NCBI GenBank assembly: GCA_937872225.1
Contig: CALMRZ010000004.1
Coordinates: forward strand, 19,347-83,346
Length of the DNA stretch: 64,000 nt
Source: an uncultured Spirochaetota bacterium
GTDB taxonomy: Bacteria; Spirochaetota; UBA4802; UBA5550
Reading direction: 5' to 3'
The notes under the pieces are model-generated. The model was not told where the DNA came from. It saw only the letters and a program-made list of their open reading frames with translations, and did no database searches. Below are positions 33,239-43,050 of the stretch, piece by piece. The translations under genes were made by a program, and so were the position numbers. Position 1 is the first letter of the stretch. Each line of letters opens with the position of its first letter.

Positions 33239-34018
33239 ATGAGAAAGAACCAGCTGACAACATCGTCACGGTGGGGTACCCTTTCCTATCGCCGGCAGGG
33301 CGATTTTCAGGGACCGGCCATAATCATGATTCACGGCGCCGTGGGCGACTCGCGCCTGTACCGGTATCAGCTGCGGCACTTCGGCCACCGCTACAAGACC
33401 ATCGCCTTGGACCTTCCGGGTCACGGCAGTTCCTATAACGGCGTGCGTCCCACCCTTGATGACTTCATCCGCGCTATTGAAGATGTACTCAAGGAGGAAG
33501 GCATATCATCCTTTATCCTTATCGGCCATTCCATGGGAGGTGGCGTATGCCTTGAGGCGTGCCGCCGCCGTATTCCGGGCCTGGCCGGCATGGTGCTGGT
33601 GTCGACATCGGCGATACTACCCGTGTCAAAGGGCCTGGTGGACATCGTTGAACGGGACGACATGAACGCCCTGGCTGACCTCATCGTCGGTGCGGTCTTC
33701 AGCCGCAAGGTGGAGATACTCATCGGATTTGCCCGCAAGGGGCTCCATGAAATGGACCGGAACGTGATCAGGACCGACGTCGAGATCTGCAAGGACATGG
33801 ATTATACCGCTTCCCTGGCCGATATCGACATCCCGGTGCTGGTCATCGCGAACAGGGGCGACCTGGTCATAGGCTGCGATCTTACGGTTGCCCTTGCTTC
33901 GGGTATCAGGAATTCCCGGGTGGTTGTCTTTGACCATGACGGCCATGTGCCGTTTTTCGAGAATCCCGCCGGTTTCAACGAGGCCGTTGATGCCTTTCTG
34001 GATGATTGTTTAAAATAA
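33239..34018 (+). CDS. Alpha/beta hydrolase, probably with a one-base insertion near its 5' end
   Basis: A cytoplasmic hydrolase with the core motifs IIMIHGAVGDSRLY (oxyanion loop), DLPGHGSS, the nucleophile elbow GHSMGGG, an acid in VLVIANRGDLVIG and HDGHVPFFENP (catalytic His). Family resemblance is to short-chain esterases or acyl hydrolases. The family strand that should precede TLSYRRQG is not in this frame, but frame +1 upstream reads ADNIVTVG. Removing one G from GGGG at 33273-33276 joins both as VTVGTLSYRRQG. The natural start would then be near 33208. Either the gene is mutated, or the base is a sequencing error, or translation begins in the shown frame. Confidence 0.8.
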   Translation: MRKNQLTTSSRWGTLSYRRQGDFQGPAIIMIHGAVGDSRLYRYQLRHFGHRYKTIALDLPGHGSSYNGVRPTLDDFIRAIEDVLKEEGISSFILIGHSMGGGVCLEACRRRIPGLAGMVLVSTSAILPVSKGLVDIVERDDMNALADLIVGAVFSRKVEILIGFARKGLHEMDRNVIRTDVEICKDMDYTASLADIDIPVLVIANRGDLVIGCDLTVALASGIRNSRVVVFDHDGHVPFFENPAGFNEAVDAFLDDCLK

Positions 34019-34055
34019 TCTTTACCACCCTGTGTCGCTGCATACATTAAAAGAT

Positions 34056-34232
34056 TTCAACGCAGAGGACGCGGGGAACGCGGAGCAAAATGGAGTGTTA
34101 TTCCTTGATTAATGTTTATACGTTTTTAATTATACAGTTCAATGATTTACTATGGCTAAGGATAATTGAATAAACCGAAGGCAAACTCTATTTCCTCTGC
34201 GATCTCGGCGTCCTCAGCGCCTCTGCGTTGAA
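34056..34232. repeat. Inverted pair of CGCAGAGG-type repeats
   Basis: TTCAACGCAGAGG (34056-34068) continues with degenerate CGCGGGG and CGCGGAG units to about 34090. Its inverse, CCTCTGCGTTGAA (34220-34232), ends a similar tract beginning at about 34192. Such CGCAGAGG tracts are a widespread dispersed repeat in bacterial genomes. The 420-base gap 34019-34438 contains no gene; a TTGACA at 34329-34334 may be the -35 of gap. Confidence 0.7.
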
Positions 34233-34372
34233 TCTATTATGTTATTGATTCAGTCCGGAACCTGAGATCGCAGGCGAAAATCGGCAAAATTAGTTACTTT
34301 ATATGCTTATTTTTAACATATGAAGTACTTGACAAATCAGGAGCTATTTCACATTTTAACAAAAGCGTTTAA

Positions 34373-35449
<1,077 letters not shown>

Positions 35450-35470
35450 CACGGCATCCGTAGCTTGTGA

Positions 35471-35494
35471 AGGCGGGGTCACGTGACCCCGCCT
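35471..35494. other. Perfect 24-base palindrome between gapA and tpiA
   Basis: AGGCGGGGTCACGTGACCCC followed by GCCT is a perfect inverted repeat without a loop. There is no T-run, so it is not an ordinary terminator. It could stabilise the gapA mRNA end, partially terminate transcription, or be a protein-binding site. Confidence 0.6.
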
Positions 35495-35527
35495 GCGATA
35501 TATATCGCGAAATACAAAGGAGCGCAC

Positions 35528-36283
35528 ATGGCACGACGTGAAATTATAGCCGGAAACTGGAAGATGTACAAGAAGAGCGGCGAAGCTCTGGACCTCGTGA
35601 AGGCCCTCCTCGCCGGTATCGATGGAATCGGCGGGCGCGAGGTCGCCGTGTTTCCCCCGTCACCCTGGGCCAAACAGGTGGCCGACCTCTGCCGCGGATC
35701 GAAGATATCCGTGGGCATGCAGAACATGTATTTCGAGCAGGAGGGCGCCTTTACCGGCGAGGTTTCGCCGGCCATGGTCAAGGACGCCGGGTGCCGGTAC
35801 ATCCTTATCGGCCATTCCGAGCGCCGCCATGTCTTCGGCGAAACCGATGAGCAGGTGAATAAAAAGGTCAGAGCGGCCTTTACGAACGATATCGAGCCGA
35901 TGATCTGCGTCGGGGAGCTCCTGGAAGAGCGCGAAAAAGGATTGACCAACGAGGTGCTTAAACGGCAGGTGGAGAAGGCCCTTGAGGGGATCGGCGCGGC
36001 GGAGATGAAAAAGGTCGTCATCGCCTACGAGCCTGTCTGGGCCATCGGGACGGGCAAGGTCGCCACGCCGGAAATGGCCGATGAGGCGCACCTCTATATT
36101 CGCACGGTCATCAAGGGGCTCTACGGCCAGGAAACGGCCGACGGGCTCCCTGTCCTGTACGGAGGATCGGTCAAGCCGGACAACAGCGCCGGACTCCATG
36201 CCAAGGAGAACATCGACGGTTTCCTCGTGGGAGGCGCGAGCCTCAAGGCTGAGTCGTTCCTGGACATCATACGCGTAAAATAA
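35528..36283 (+). CDS. tpiA: Triosephosphate isomerase
   Basis: Interconverts dihydroxyacetone phosphate and glyceraldehyde-3-phosphate. The protein is 251 residues, the usual size. Motifs: NWKMYK with catalytic K12, the electrophilic histidine in IGHSERRHVF, the catalytic glutamate in VIAYEPVWAIGTGK and the phosphate-binding YGGSV. The start at 35528 is fixed by AAGGAG 7 bases upstream and by the MARREIIAGNWKM beginning; a longer open frame upstream has no similarity. secG follows after 15 bases, a neighbour order seen in many bacteria. Confidence 0.97.
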   Translation: MARREIIAGNWKMYKKSGEALDLVKALLAGIDGIGGREVAVFPPSPWAKQVADLCRGSKISVGMQNMYFEQEGAFTGEVSPAMVKDAGCRYILIGHSERRHVFGETDEQVNKKVRAAFTNDIEPMICVGELLEEREKGLTNEVLKRQVEKALEGIGAAEMKKVVIAYEPVWAIGTGKVATPEMADEAHLYIRTVIKGLYGQETADGLPVLYGGSVKPDNSAGLHAKENIDGFLVGGASLKAESFLDIIRVK

Positions 36284-36298
36284 TGTTTGTGAGGCTTT

Positions 36299-36652
36299 AT
36301 GGGAATTATCATTGGAATCGTTTCGGTTATATTTCTGATCCTGTGCGTCCTGCTGATCGTGCTGATCCTGCTGCAGTCGGATAAAAGCGCCGGCATGGGC
36401 ATACTGGGCGGATCAAGCCAATCGGCCTTCGGCTCTTCCACGGCCGATGTCATCACCAAGGCCACCGGGATCATGATCGGCCTCTTCATGGTAGGTTCGC
36501 TGGGACTGGCGTCGCTGGAATCGGCCCGGATGGACTCGCTCAAGAAGGATCTGCTTAAGACGGAATCCGGCAGGAAGGGCCAGGGCGGCGAGGTCGAAAA
36601 GAAGGCCGGACAGGACGCGACAACCGGAGTCCCGGTGCCGTTGAAAAAATAG
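36299..36652 (+). CDS. secG: Preprotein translocase subunit SecG
   Basis: A 117-residue component of the SecYEG channel. Two membrane helices are visible: residues 3-24 (IIIGIVSVIFLILCVLLIVLI) and about 55-75 (ITKATGIMIGLFMVGSLGLA). The conserved LLQSDKSAGMGILGGSSQ-like segment between them is the SecG signature. The C-terminal roughly 40 residues are a charged Lys/Glu tail, longer than in E. coli. It follows tpiA closely, as in many genomes, so both are probably in one operon. Confidence 0.93.
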   Translation: MGIIIGIVSVIFLILCVLLIVLILLQSDKSAGMGILGGSSQSAFGSSTADVITKATGIMIGLFMVGSLGLASLESARMDSLKKDLLKTESGRKGQGGEVEKKAGQDATTGVPVPLKK

Positions 36653-36747
36653 CACAAAACTCGCGCACCTGCTTATTATGATTCTCATGCCAGGCAGACC
36701 CCGCACGAAGAAATCGCGCTGCGTAATAAACTAGTAGGAGTGAAACA

Positions 36748-37905
36748 ATGGTTAACAAGGATTATATCTTCACCTCGGAATCGGTTTCCGAAGGGCATCC
36801 TGACAAGGTGGCGGACCAGATATCCGACGCCATGCTTGACGAACATATCAAGGGCGACAGGAAATCCAGGGTCGCCATGGAAACGCTGGTCACCACTGAC
36901 CGGATCGTCCTGTCCGGCGAAATAACATCATCGCAGGCGGTGGATTACGACAAGGTGGCCCGCCAGGTGGTTGCCGATATCGGCTACACCGACCCGGAGA
37001 TCGGTTTCGACGCCAAGACCTGCAAGTGCGAAATATTTGTCCATACCCAGTCCCCGGACATATCCCAGGGCGTTACGGAAGGACAGGGGCTCTATGCGGA
37101 GCAGGGCGCCGGCGACCAGGGCATGATGTTCGGCTACGCCGTGGCCGAGACCAGGGAACTGATGCCGATGCCGATATCCCTCGCCCACAAACTGGTGAAG
37201 CGCCTTGCGGACGTGCGGCGCAGCGGCGAACTCAAGTTCATACGCCCGGACTCAAAGTCGCAGGTCACCGTCGAGTACGTCGACGCCAAGCCGAAGCGCG
37301 TCGAGGCCATTGTTATCTCCACCCAGCACACGCCCGACGTGAGCCACAAGGAGATCACCGAGGGCGTTGTCGAAACCACCATAAAGAAGGTCATCCCCGC
37401 GGAATTCATAGACAAGAACACCAAGATATACGTCAACCCCACCGGCCGTTTCGTGGTGGGCGGCCCCCACGGCGACACCGGCCTCACCGGCCGCAAGATC
37501 ATTGTCGATACCTACGGCGGTATGGGACGCCACGGCGGCGGCGCCTTCTCGGGTAAAGACCCCTCCAAGGTCGACCGTTCCGCCGCCTACATGGCCCGGT
37601 ATATCGCCAAGAATATCGTGGCGGCCGGACTGGCCTACCGCTGCGAGGTGCAGCTTGCCTACGCCATCGGCGTGGCGGACCCCGTTTCCGTTCTCGTTGA
37701 CACCTTCGGAACCGGGACGATATCGGAGGATAAAATCGCCGAGCGCGTCCGGAGCGTCTTCAAGATGAAGCCCGCCGGCATCATCGAGATGCTTGACCTG
37801 TATCGCCCGATTTTCCGGTCTACTTCGAACTACGGTCATTTCGGCAGGGAAGACGCCGGTTTTGTCTGGGAAAAGACGGACAAGGCCGCGGCCCTGAAGG
37901 GATAA
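36748..37905 (+). CDS. metK: S-adenosylmethionine synthetase
   Basis: Makes S-adenosylmethionine from ATP and methionine. The protein is 385 residues, the normal length. Signature segments: [20 protein letters not shown] at the N-terminus, [12 protein letters not shown] in the central domain, [20 protein letters not shown] and [19 protein letters not shown] for phosphate binding. The ATG has TAGGAG upstream. The gap after secG (95 bases) shows no recognisable SAM riboswitch. A strong hairpin terminator follows the stop. The identification is certain. Confidence 0.97.
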   Translation: MVNKDYIFTSESVSEGHPDKVADQISDAMLDEHIKGDRKSRVAMETLVTTDRIVLSGEITSSQAVDYDKVARQVVADIGYTDPEIGFDAKTCKCEIFVHTQSPDISQGVTEGQGLYAEQGAGDQGMMFGYAVAETRELMPMPISLAHKLVKRLADVRRSGELKFIRPDSKSQVTVEYVDAKPKRVEAIVISTQHTPDVSHKEITEGVVETTIKKVIPAEFIDKNTKIYVNPTGRFVVGGPHGDTGLTGRKIIVDTYGGMGRHGGGAFSGKDPSKVDRSAAYMARYIAKNIVAAGLAYRCEVQLAYAIGVADPVSVLVDTFGTGTISEDKIAERVRSVFKMKPAGIIEMLDLYRPIFRSTSNYGHFGREDAGFVWEKTDKAAALKG

Positions 37906-37931
37906 TTGAGCAGGGGATTGTATAGTGATAT

Positions 37932-37961
37932 GAATGGGGCTGTGTCAGACAGCCCCATTTT
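37932..37961 (+). terminator. Rho-independent terminator after metK
   Basis: AATGGGGCTGT (37933-37943) pairs with ACAGCCCCATT (37949-37959) around GTCAG, followed by TT; flanking ATATGA/TCATAT extends the arms. It lies 27 bases after the metK stop. Confidence 0.85.
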
Positions 37962-38030
37962 CATATAGGTATCTTCGTTTTATACCGATAATAACGGCGT
38001 AACGTCTATTGCTATCGCGAGGATACCCCG

Positions 38031-38171
38031 ATGAAAGAAGTCAAGTTGAGAAGCTATGCCTACCGGTGCTCATGCGGATATGAAGTGAAGGTCTTTCTCG
38101 ATTCCGGCATGCCCCAGGAGACATTCACCTGCAGAAATTGCAGCTCTGTCATAAAACGCAAGGAGCTCTAG
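38031..38171 (+). CDS. Small zinc-ribbon protein, 46 aa
   Basis: ATG at 38031 to TAG at 38169-38171, encoding 46 residues (MKEVKLRSYAYRCSCGYEVK to IKRKEL). Two cysteine pairs, C-x-C-G (RCSCGYE) and C-x2-C (FTCRNCSS), are 20 residues apart and form a typical zinc ribbon, like regulatory FmdB-type or small rubredoxin-fold proteins. GAGGA lies about 8 bases upstream. It stands between the metK terminator and the barrel gene, and is possibly co-transcribed with the latter. The function is unknown, but the motif makes coding very likely. Confidence 0.72.
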   Translation: MKEVKLRSYAYRCSCGYEVKVFLDSGMPQETFTCRNCSSVIKRKEL

Positions 38172-38222
38172 TACGCCCGAAGCCGCATGCGTTCTCATGG
38201 ACGATCCACGGCGTGTCATGCA

Positions 38223-39749
38223 ATGAAAAAACTGCTAGCTCTCATCTGTATCGCGGTCATTGCCGTTCCGGCGTTCCTGTATTCGCAGGAATCGGGCGGG
38301 GGCGGAGCCGTCAAAAACGAAGCCGGCGATAAGAAAGAGGAAAAAAAGGCCTCCGCCGGGGCGACGGGCGAAGATAAGGACAGGAAGGCAAATTTCAATA
38401 TTGATGCCCTGGCGCTCTACGGTCAGTATAACCGCATCCTCTGGCTCGGAAGCCTGACGCAGAGCTTCGATTCCTTCACCTACCAGCTCAACTCGAACTT
38501 CAGCCGATCAAATGATTTCGGCTATCATAATTCCGGTTTTTATGACAATGAGATCGGCTTTACCGGCGTGGCGGACGTCACCGAGAAATGGAAGATGACC
38601 CCCGAGGTGGAGGTGGTGAACGAGTCCCACGGCATGTTCGGCAATCCCTTTTACAGCAGGGAGGAGAAGGACAGGGTGGTGCTGAAGATTAAGAATGACT
38701 TCAGCACGATGCCGACGCGGTGGAGCCTGAATGTCGGCGGGGTGTATTTCACGCACCGTCTCGATGCCACGCAGATACCCGACATCTACTCGCTGGACCC
38801 GTACCATTCCAGCGATTTCTACAAGGCCAACGCTGAATTCGGATGGCAGTATATAGTGTCGGCCGCGAACAAGCTCAGCTTCAATTCGAAGTTTTCCCAT
38901 TACTTTTTCAAAAGCCCCTATGATTACGATTCATGGGTCGCCAACGAATTCATCTGGAATTTCAACGTGGCCGAGTATTTCAAGTTCGGCCTGGGGCCCC
39001 AGTACACCTATAATCGCGACCGGGGCCATTTCGTTTCCGGCCGGGTCGAGGCGGCGACGGTGAAGGTGAATTATTTTTCCGCCTCCGCGTCCTATGTGTA
39101 CGAGCTGGTCCCCTTCGCCCCGGAGAACCTTTATTTTGACCGGCGCTATGTAAGGCCCGAATACAACCTGCTGCCGGGGAAGGGCCATCACGCGGACCTG
39201 AACATCGGCATCGATGTCAGCAACAGCAGCGACGCTGTTTTCTACGTGAAAAAGTTCAGGATCAAGGCGGCCGGCTCATTTGTCACCAACGACCGGTATT
39301 ACGCGTTTTATTCGCTCCCGGAGCAGGTGCAGACGACCCACGTGATGAAGGTCGAACAGGCAAAGGCGCGGTGCGAGGCCGCCCTCGGCCTGTCGGTGTA
39401 TTCCGCCTACCTCGAGCTGGGCGGTAAATACGAATATGTCTATTCGTACGCCAGCGATGCCGTGACGTACCAGCCGGCGCACCTGGGGAGCGGGTATATC
39501 CGGCTGAACGTGTGGCGCTTTGAAACGGAATTCGGCACCGGTTACCGCAGCAGGATGAACGCAAGCCCGTTCATGCGCATGGAAGTCCAGCCGGCTCTGA
39601 CCGGGTCAGTCTCGCTCCAGGTGAGGGTGCTCGACTCCTTGTACCTCCACGGGCGGGTTGACAACCTGTACAACAGCAGGTACAGCACCGTGTACCCGTA
39701 CCCGGAACAGGGACGCACTGTTATCGGCGGGTTGAGAATCGTATTATAG
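38223..39749 (+). CDS. TonB-receptor-like outer-membrane beta-barrel, no plug
   Basis: A 508-residue outer-membrane protein. The signal peptide is MKKLLALICIAVIAVPAFLYSQ, followed by a charged Lys/Glu/Gly linker (about 25-55). The rest is a train of alternating-residue beta strands rich in Tyr and Phe. The end, VDNLYNSRYSTVYPYPEQGR then VIGGLRIVL, matches the final strands of TonB-dependent receptors. A plug domain and TonB box are absent, so it may be a barrel-only derivative forming an open or differently gated pore. The start at 38223 is set by the signal peptide. Ligand unknown. Confidence 0.78.
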   Translation: MKKLLALICIAVIAVPAFLYSQESGGGGAVKNEAGDKKEEKKASAGATGEDKDRKANFNIDALALYGQYNRILWLGSLTQSFDSFTYQLNSNFSRSNDFGYHNSGFYDNEIGFTGVADVTEKWKMTPEVEVVNESHGMFGNPFYSREEKDRVVLKIKNDFSTMPTRWSLNVGGVYFTHRLDATQIPDIYSLDPYHSSDFYKANAEFGWQYIVSAANKLSFNSKFSHYFFKSPYDYDSWVANEFIWNFNVAEYFKFGLGPQYTYNRDRGHFVSGRVEAATVKVNYFSASASYVYELVPFAPENLYFDRRYVRPEYNLLPGKGHHADLNIGIDVSNSSDAVFYVKKFRIKAAGSFVTNDRYYAFYSLPEQVQTTHVMKVEQAKARCEAALGLSVYSAYLELGGKYEYVYSYASDAVTYQPAHLGSGYIRLNVWRFETEFGTGYRSRMNASPFMRMEVQPALTGSVSLQVRVLDSLYLHGRVDNLYNSRYSTVYPYPEQGRTVIGGLRIVL

Positions 39750-39868
39750 CGGGTGGATAACGCCGTTAATTGCCTGAAATGGCGCCATCTTTCTGTAACC
39801 AATAAATCGTGATTGACACATACAAGGATGACGTTGCGCCTATATTTGGCGGATATCCTTATATATTC

Positions 39869-39897
39869 TTGACATTAAACGGATGACATACTATCTG
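39869..39897 (+). promoter_or_regulatory. Candidate promoter for bamA
   Basis: TTGACA (39869-39874), 17 bases, TATCTG (39892-39897). The predicted start lies about 60 bases before the bamA ATG. The gap 39750-39966 contains no other feature. Confidence 0.55.
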
Positions 39898-39966
39898 TGC
39901 AAATCGGATGGCCGGAACTTTGCAGCACAGCCGGCCGGATCCCGCTGCAATAGTAACGGATTGTGA

Positions 39967-42549
39967 ATGAGACTACTAACGGCAATTATATTATCCCTGG
40001 CCATCACGCTTGCCGCGTTCCAGGCCCTCTATCCCCAGCCTTCAAAATATGAGGGGAAACTCGTCAAGAAGATACTGTTCCAGGGCCTCAAGAACGCCAA
40101 TGAAGACGACCTCCTCTATGTCATGAAGACGACGGTGGGGTATCCTCTTAAGGCCGTTGAGATCCGCGATGACATCAAGAAAATATTCAAAAAGGGCAAC
40201 TTTGAAAGCATTGTCGTCGAAGTCGAGGAATACATGGACGGCGTGCGCCTCAGGTTTATCTGCAGGGAACGCCCCGTCATAAAGGAAATCCGCTTCAGGG
40301 GAATCGACAAGGTGTCGGAAACCGACCTGACCTCGGCCATCCCCATCAAGGAGGGCGGCACCATCCGGAAGGATTATCTCGAGAAGAGCGTCGCCGCCAT
40401 CAAGAAGAAATACGATGACGAGGGCCTCTTTAATTCCGTCATCCGCTACGAGGTGAAGCCGTACCGGGCGGGAGACCCGAGCAACGTCGTCGTGAAGTTC
40501 ATTATCGACGAGGGCGAGGAGATCAAGATACGGAAGTTGACGGTGCTCGGCCCGAAGGCGCTGAACACGAAAGAGGTGCTCTCGGTCATGGATACCGCGG
40601 AAAAAAGCCTCTTCAAGGACGGCGACTTCAAAAAGGACGTATGGGAGCAGGACAAGGCCAAGGTCCTTGCCTATTACCGCCAGTACGGTTACCTCGATGC
40701 CCAGATTGCCGAGGAGAGCATCGAGTATGAATGGGTCAATCCCGAGAAAAAGGACAAGCGGGGCATATTCATAACCCTCAAGATAAGCGAGGGCGACATA
40801 TATTATTTCGACAGGTACACCGTCGACATCCAGGGCAAACCGGGGGAGACGGTCTTCACCGCCAAGGAATTGCTGAAGGATTTCGAACAGGACACGACCG
40901 GCAAGGTTTTCAATGACACGACGTTTCAGATGGACCGCCAGAACATAAGCTTCAAGTACGCCTCCCGGGGCTATATTTTTGCCCGGGTGGTGCCCAACCG
41001 CACCGTGACCGAGCGGGAAGTGGTCGTAAAGGGCAAAAAGGTCAAACGGAAATTCATGGCAATCAACTTCGTCATCGAGGAAGGGAGCCAGGCCTACGTT
41101 GACATGATCATCATAAAAGGCAACAAGAAGACCAAGGACAAGGTCATCCGCCGGGAACTGGTCATCAGGGAGGGCGACCTCTTCGATTCGCGGAAGCTCC
41201 AGCTTTCGCGGGAGAAGGTCTACAACCTGGGGTTCTTCAAGCAGGTCAATATCGACGTACGGCCCGGCAGCCGCGAGGGATACATGAACCTGATCGTCGA
41301 CGTTGAGGAGCAGCCAACCGGCACCATCTCGCTGGGAGGCGGGTACGGCACCACGTCCGGCTTCTCAATCTTTGCTGACGTGGCCGAGAATAACCTCCTG
41401 GGCAACGGCCATCGGGTGGGGGTCCGGTTCGAGTACGGGCCGGAGCGCACCTCGATCACTCTTTCCTTTGCGGAACGCTGGCTGTTCAACCAGCCCATCG
41501 GCCTCAACACGTCGGTGTTCTACAACCTTTATAACGTGAAGTCAAAGCAGACGGTGTTCTCAACCTCCCAGGAGGACGAGGGGAACTACAAGCGCGAAGC
41601 CATCGGGTACGCCCTCGGGCTGAGCTACCGTTTCCTGGATTATTACACGGTCGGCACCAGCTGGTCGCACGCCTTCACCAAGGTCAAGGACCCCTCCGGC
41701 AACAGCACCGAGGAGGTCTTTTACTCGGCCAAGCTGGGATACCAGGAGAAGCGGAGCGTCACCGTGTTCCTGGCCCATGACTCCCGCGACAACTACCTGA
41801 ACCCGACCAGGGGCTTCAATATTGACGTCTCGGCGAACTTCACCGGCGGCAGCGTGCTCGGGGGCTCCGACCATTACATAAAAATCACGCCTGAAATCTA
41901 TTTCTATTTTTCGCCGTTCCATATCCCGTTCCTGAAGAGCCACCCCTGCGTGTTCGAACTCCGGGCCAGCGGCTCCTTCATCGTGAAGCCCATCGGCTCG
42001 GCGCAGATCAACCGCCGGCAGCCGCTCCATTCTAATTTCTACTACCTGAGCGGGGGCCAGTGGGACCTCCGCGACCCGTGGCTTGAGCCCGAGGACCGCC
42101 TCAACATCGGCGGGCCCGAGACCCTGAGGGGGTGGGACTACTACGATAAAAAATTCCCCGAGTCATGGCAGAACGTGGGGCTCTTCCATCGGATCCTGTA
42201 CGGGGCCGAGTTCCGGGTCCCCATCCATCCGCAGATGCTCTGGTTCGCGGTCTTCTTCGACGCCGGTTCGCTCTGGTCGGATCCCTTCTGGGAAAAACAG
42301 CTTTCGCTGGATAACCAGAAGATCGTGGCAAAGGACCTGTACACCAAGGACCTGGCGCGGATCCAGCGCTTTGACAAGGTCAACCTCCTGAGCTATTTCA
42401 AGTATTCCTACGGCTTCGGCTTCAGGATACAGATACCCATGATGCCCCTCAGGTTCTGGTTCGGCAGGAAGCTGATCTACAGCGGCAACAAATTCAAAAG
42501 CGTCGGCGGCCTGACCTTCCAGTTTGCCATAGGCGACATGAGGTTCTGA
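39967..42549 (+). CDS. bamA: Outer-membrane assembly factor BamA (Omp85)
   Basis: Inserts beta-barrel proteins into the outer membrane. The protein is 860 residues. A signal peptide (LTAIILSLAITLAAFQALYP) precedes about five POTRA domains (residues 28-430; for example VKKILFQGLKNANEDDLLYV, IKEIRFRGIDKVSETDLTS, IIIKGNKKTKDKVIRRELV). A 16-strand barrel follows from about 445 (GTISLGGGYGTTSGFSIFAD) to the C-terminal aromatic FQFAIGDMRF. The lid-lock region (GPETLRGWDYYDKK) holds the RGF-like motif as RGW. The Skp-like gene directly downstream, overlapping by one base, is the classic bamA-skp pairing. Confidence 0.96.
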   Translation: MRLLTAIILSLAITLAAFQALYPQPSKYEGKLVKKILFQGLKNANEDDLLYVMKTTVGYPLKAVEIRDDIKKIFKKGNFESIVVEVEEYMDGVRLRFICRERPVIKEIRFRGIDKVSETDLTSAIPIKEGGTIRKDYLEKSVAAIKKKYDDEGLFNSVIRYEVKPYRAGDPSNVVVKFIIDEGEEIKIRKLTVLGPKALNTKEVLSVMDTAEKSLFKDGDFKKDVWEQDKAKVLAYYRQYGYLDAQIAEESIEYEWVNPEKKDKRGIFITLKISEGDIYYFDRYTVDIQGKPGETVFTAKELLKDFEQDTTGKVFNDTTFQMDRQNISFKYASRGYIFARVVPNRTVTEREVVVKGKKVKRKFMAINFVIEEGSQAYVDMIIIKGNKKTKDKVIRRELVIREGDLFDSRKLQLSREKVYNLGFFKQVNIDVRPGSREGYMNLIVDVEEQPTGTISLGGGYGTTSGFSIFADVAENNLLGNGHRVGVRFEYGPERTSITLSFAERWLFNQPIGLNTSVFYNLYNVKSKQTVFSTSQEDEGNYKREAIGYALGLSYRFLDYYTVGTSWSHAFTKVKDPSGNSTEEVFYSAKLGYQEKRSVTVFLAHDSRDNYLNPTRGFNIDVSANFTGGSVLGGSDHYIKITPEIYFYFSPFHIPFLKSHPCVFELRASGSFIVKPIGSAQINRRQPLHSNFYYLSGGQWDLRDPWLEPEDRLNIGGPETLRGWDYYDKKFPESWQNVGLFHRILYGAEFRVPIHPQMLWFAVFFDAGSLWSDPFWEKQLSLDNQKIVAKDLYTKDLARIQRFDKVNLLSYFKYSYGFGFRIQIPMMPLRFWFGRKLIYSGNKFKSVGGLTFQFAIGDMRF

Positions 42550-43043
42550 TGCGGTACGCTGCGGTCATCCTCGCCGCCGCGGTAGCGGTCTGTTCTTCCT
42601 GCTCATATCTGAAGAAGAAAGACGAGGTCGGCCCGCCACCGGTGGTCCGTTACATGAACCTGAAGGCCGTGTATTCCTATGTACTCAACAAAAACCGCGA
42701 CGCCCTGGGCGTTAAGAAAAAACTGGACGAGAAAATGGCCCGGACGAAGGAAATCGAGCGGGATCTTGACGAGCCTTCCGGCGATCATGTCGCGCTTCTT
42801 GATGAATACCGCCGGCTTGCGTCCGAGCTCGCCGCGCTGAAGGGCAGGAGCAAGTATTACAAGGGGATAATCCTTACCCAGATAGACCGGGCAGTCAAAA
42901 ACGTTGCAAAGAAGATGAAGATTGATTTTGTGATAAATATCGGCGATGAGCTCATCTATGCCAGAAAAGAATATGATATTACCGAGGATGTTCTTCTTGA
43001 AATCACCCGCATCGATGAACGAAGGGCCCCGGAGGCCCGGTGA
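42549..43043 (+). CDS. OmpH/Skp-like periplasmic chaperone lipoprotein
   Basis: A 164-residue protein. The leader MRYAAVILAAAVAVCSSC carries a lipobox (C18), unlike soluble Skp. A middle coiled coil (GVKKKLDEKMARTKEIERDL, then DEYRRLASELAALKGRSK) and the C-terminal VAKKMKIDFVINIGDELIYA correspond to the OmpH fold, whose last strand mediates trimerisation. In other bacteria Skp shields unfolded outer-membrane proteins; here the lipid anchor would keep it at a membrane next to BamA. It overlaps bamA by one base (TGATG). Confidence 0.78.
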   Translation: MRYAAVILAAAVAVCSSCSYLKKKDEVGPPPVVRYMNLKAVYSYVLNKNRDALGVKKKLDEKMARTKEIERDLDEPSGDHVALLDEYRRLASELAALKGRSKYYKGIILTQIDRAVKNVAKKMKIDFVINIGDELIYARKEYDITEDVLLEITRIDERRAPEAR

Positions 43044-43050
43044 CGCCGGC

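Noticed and set aside
36653..36747. Possible SAM riboswitch in front of metK
   Set aside because: The 95-base gap lacks recognisable conserved helices or an expression platform.
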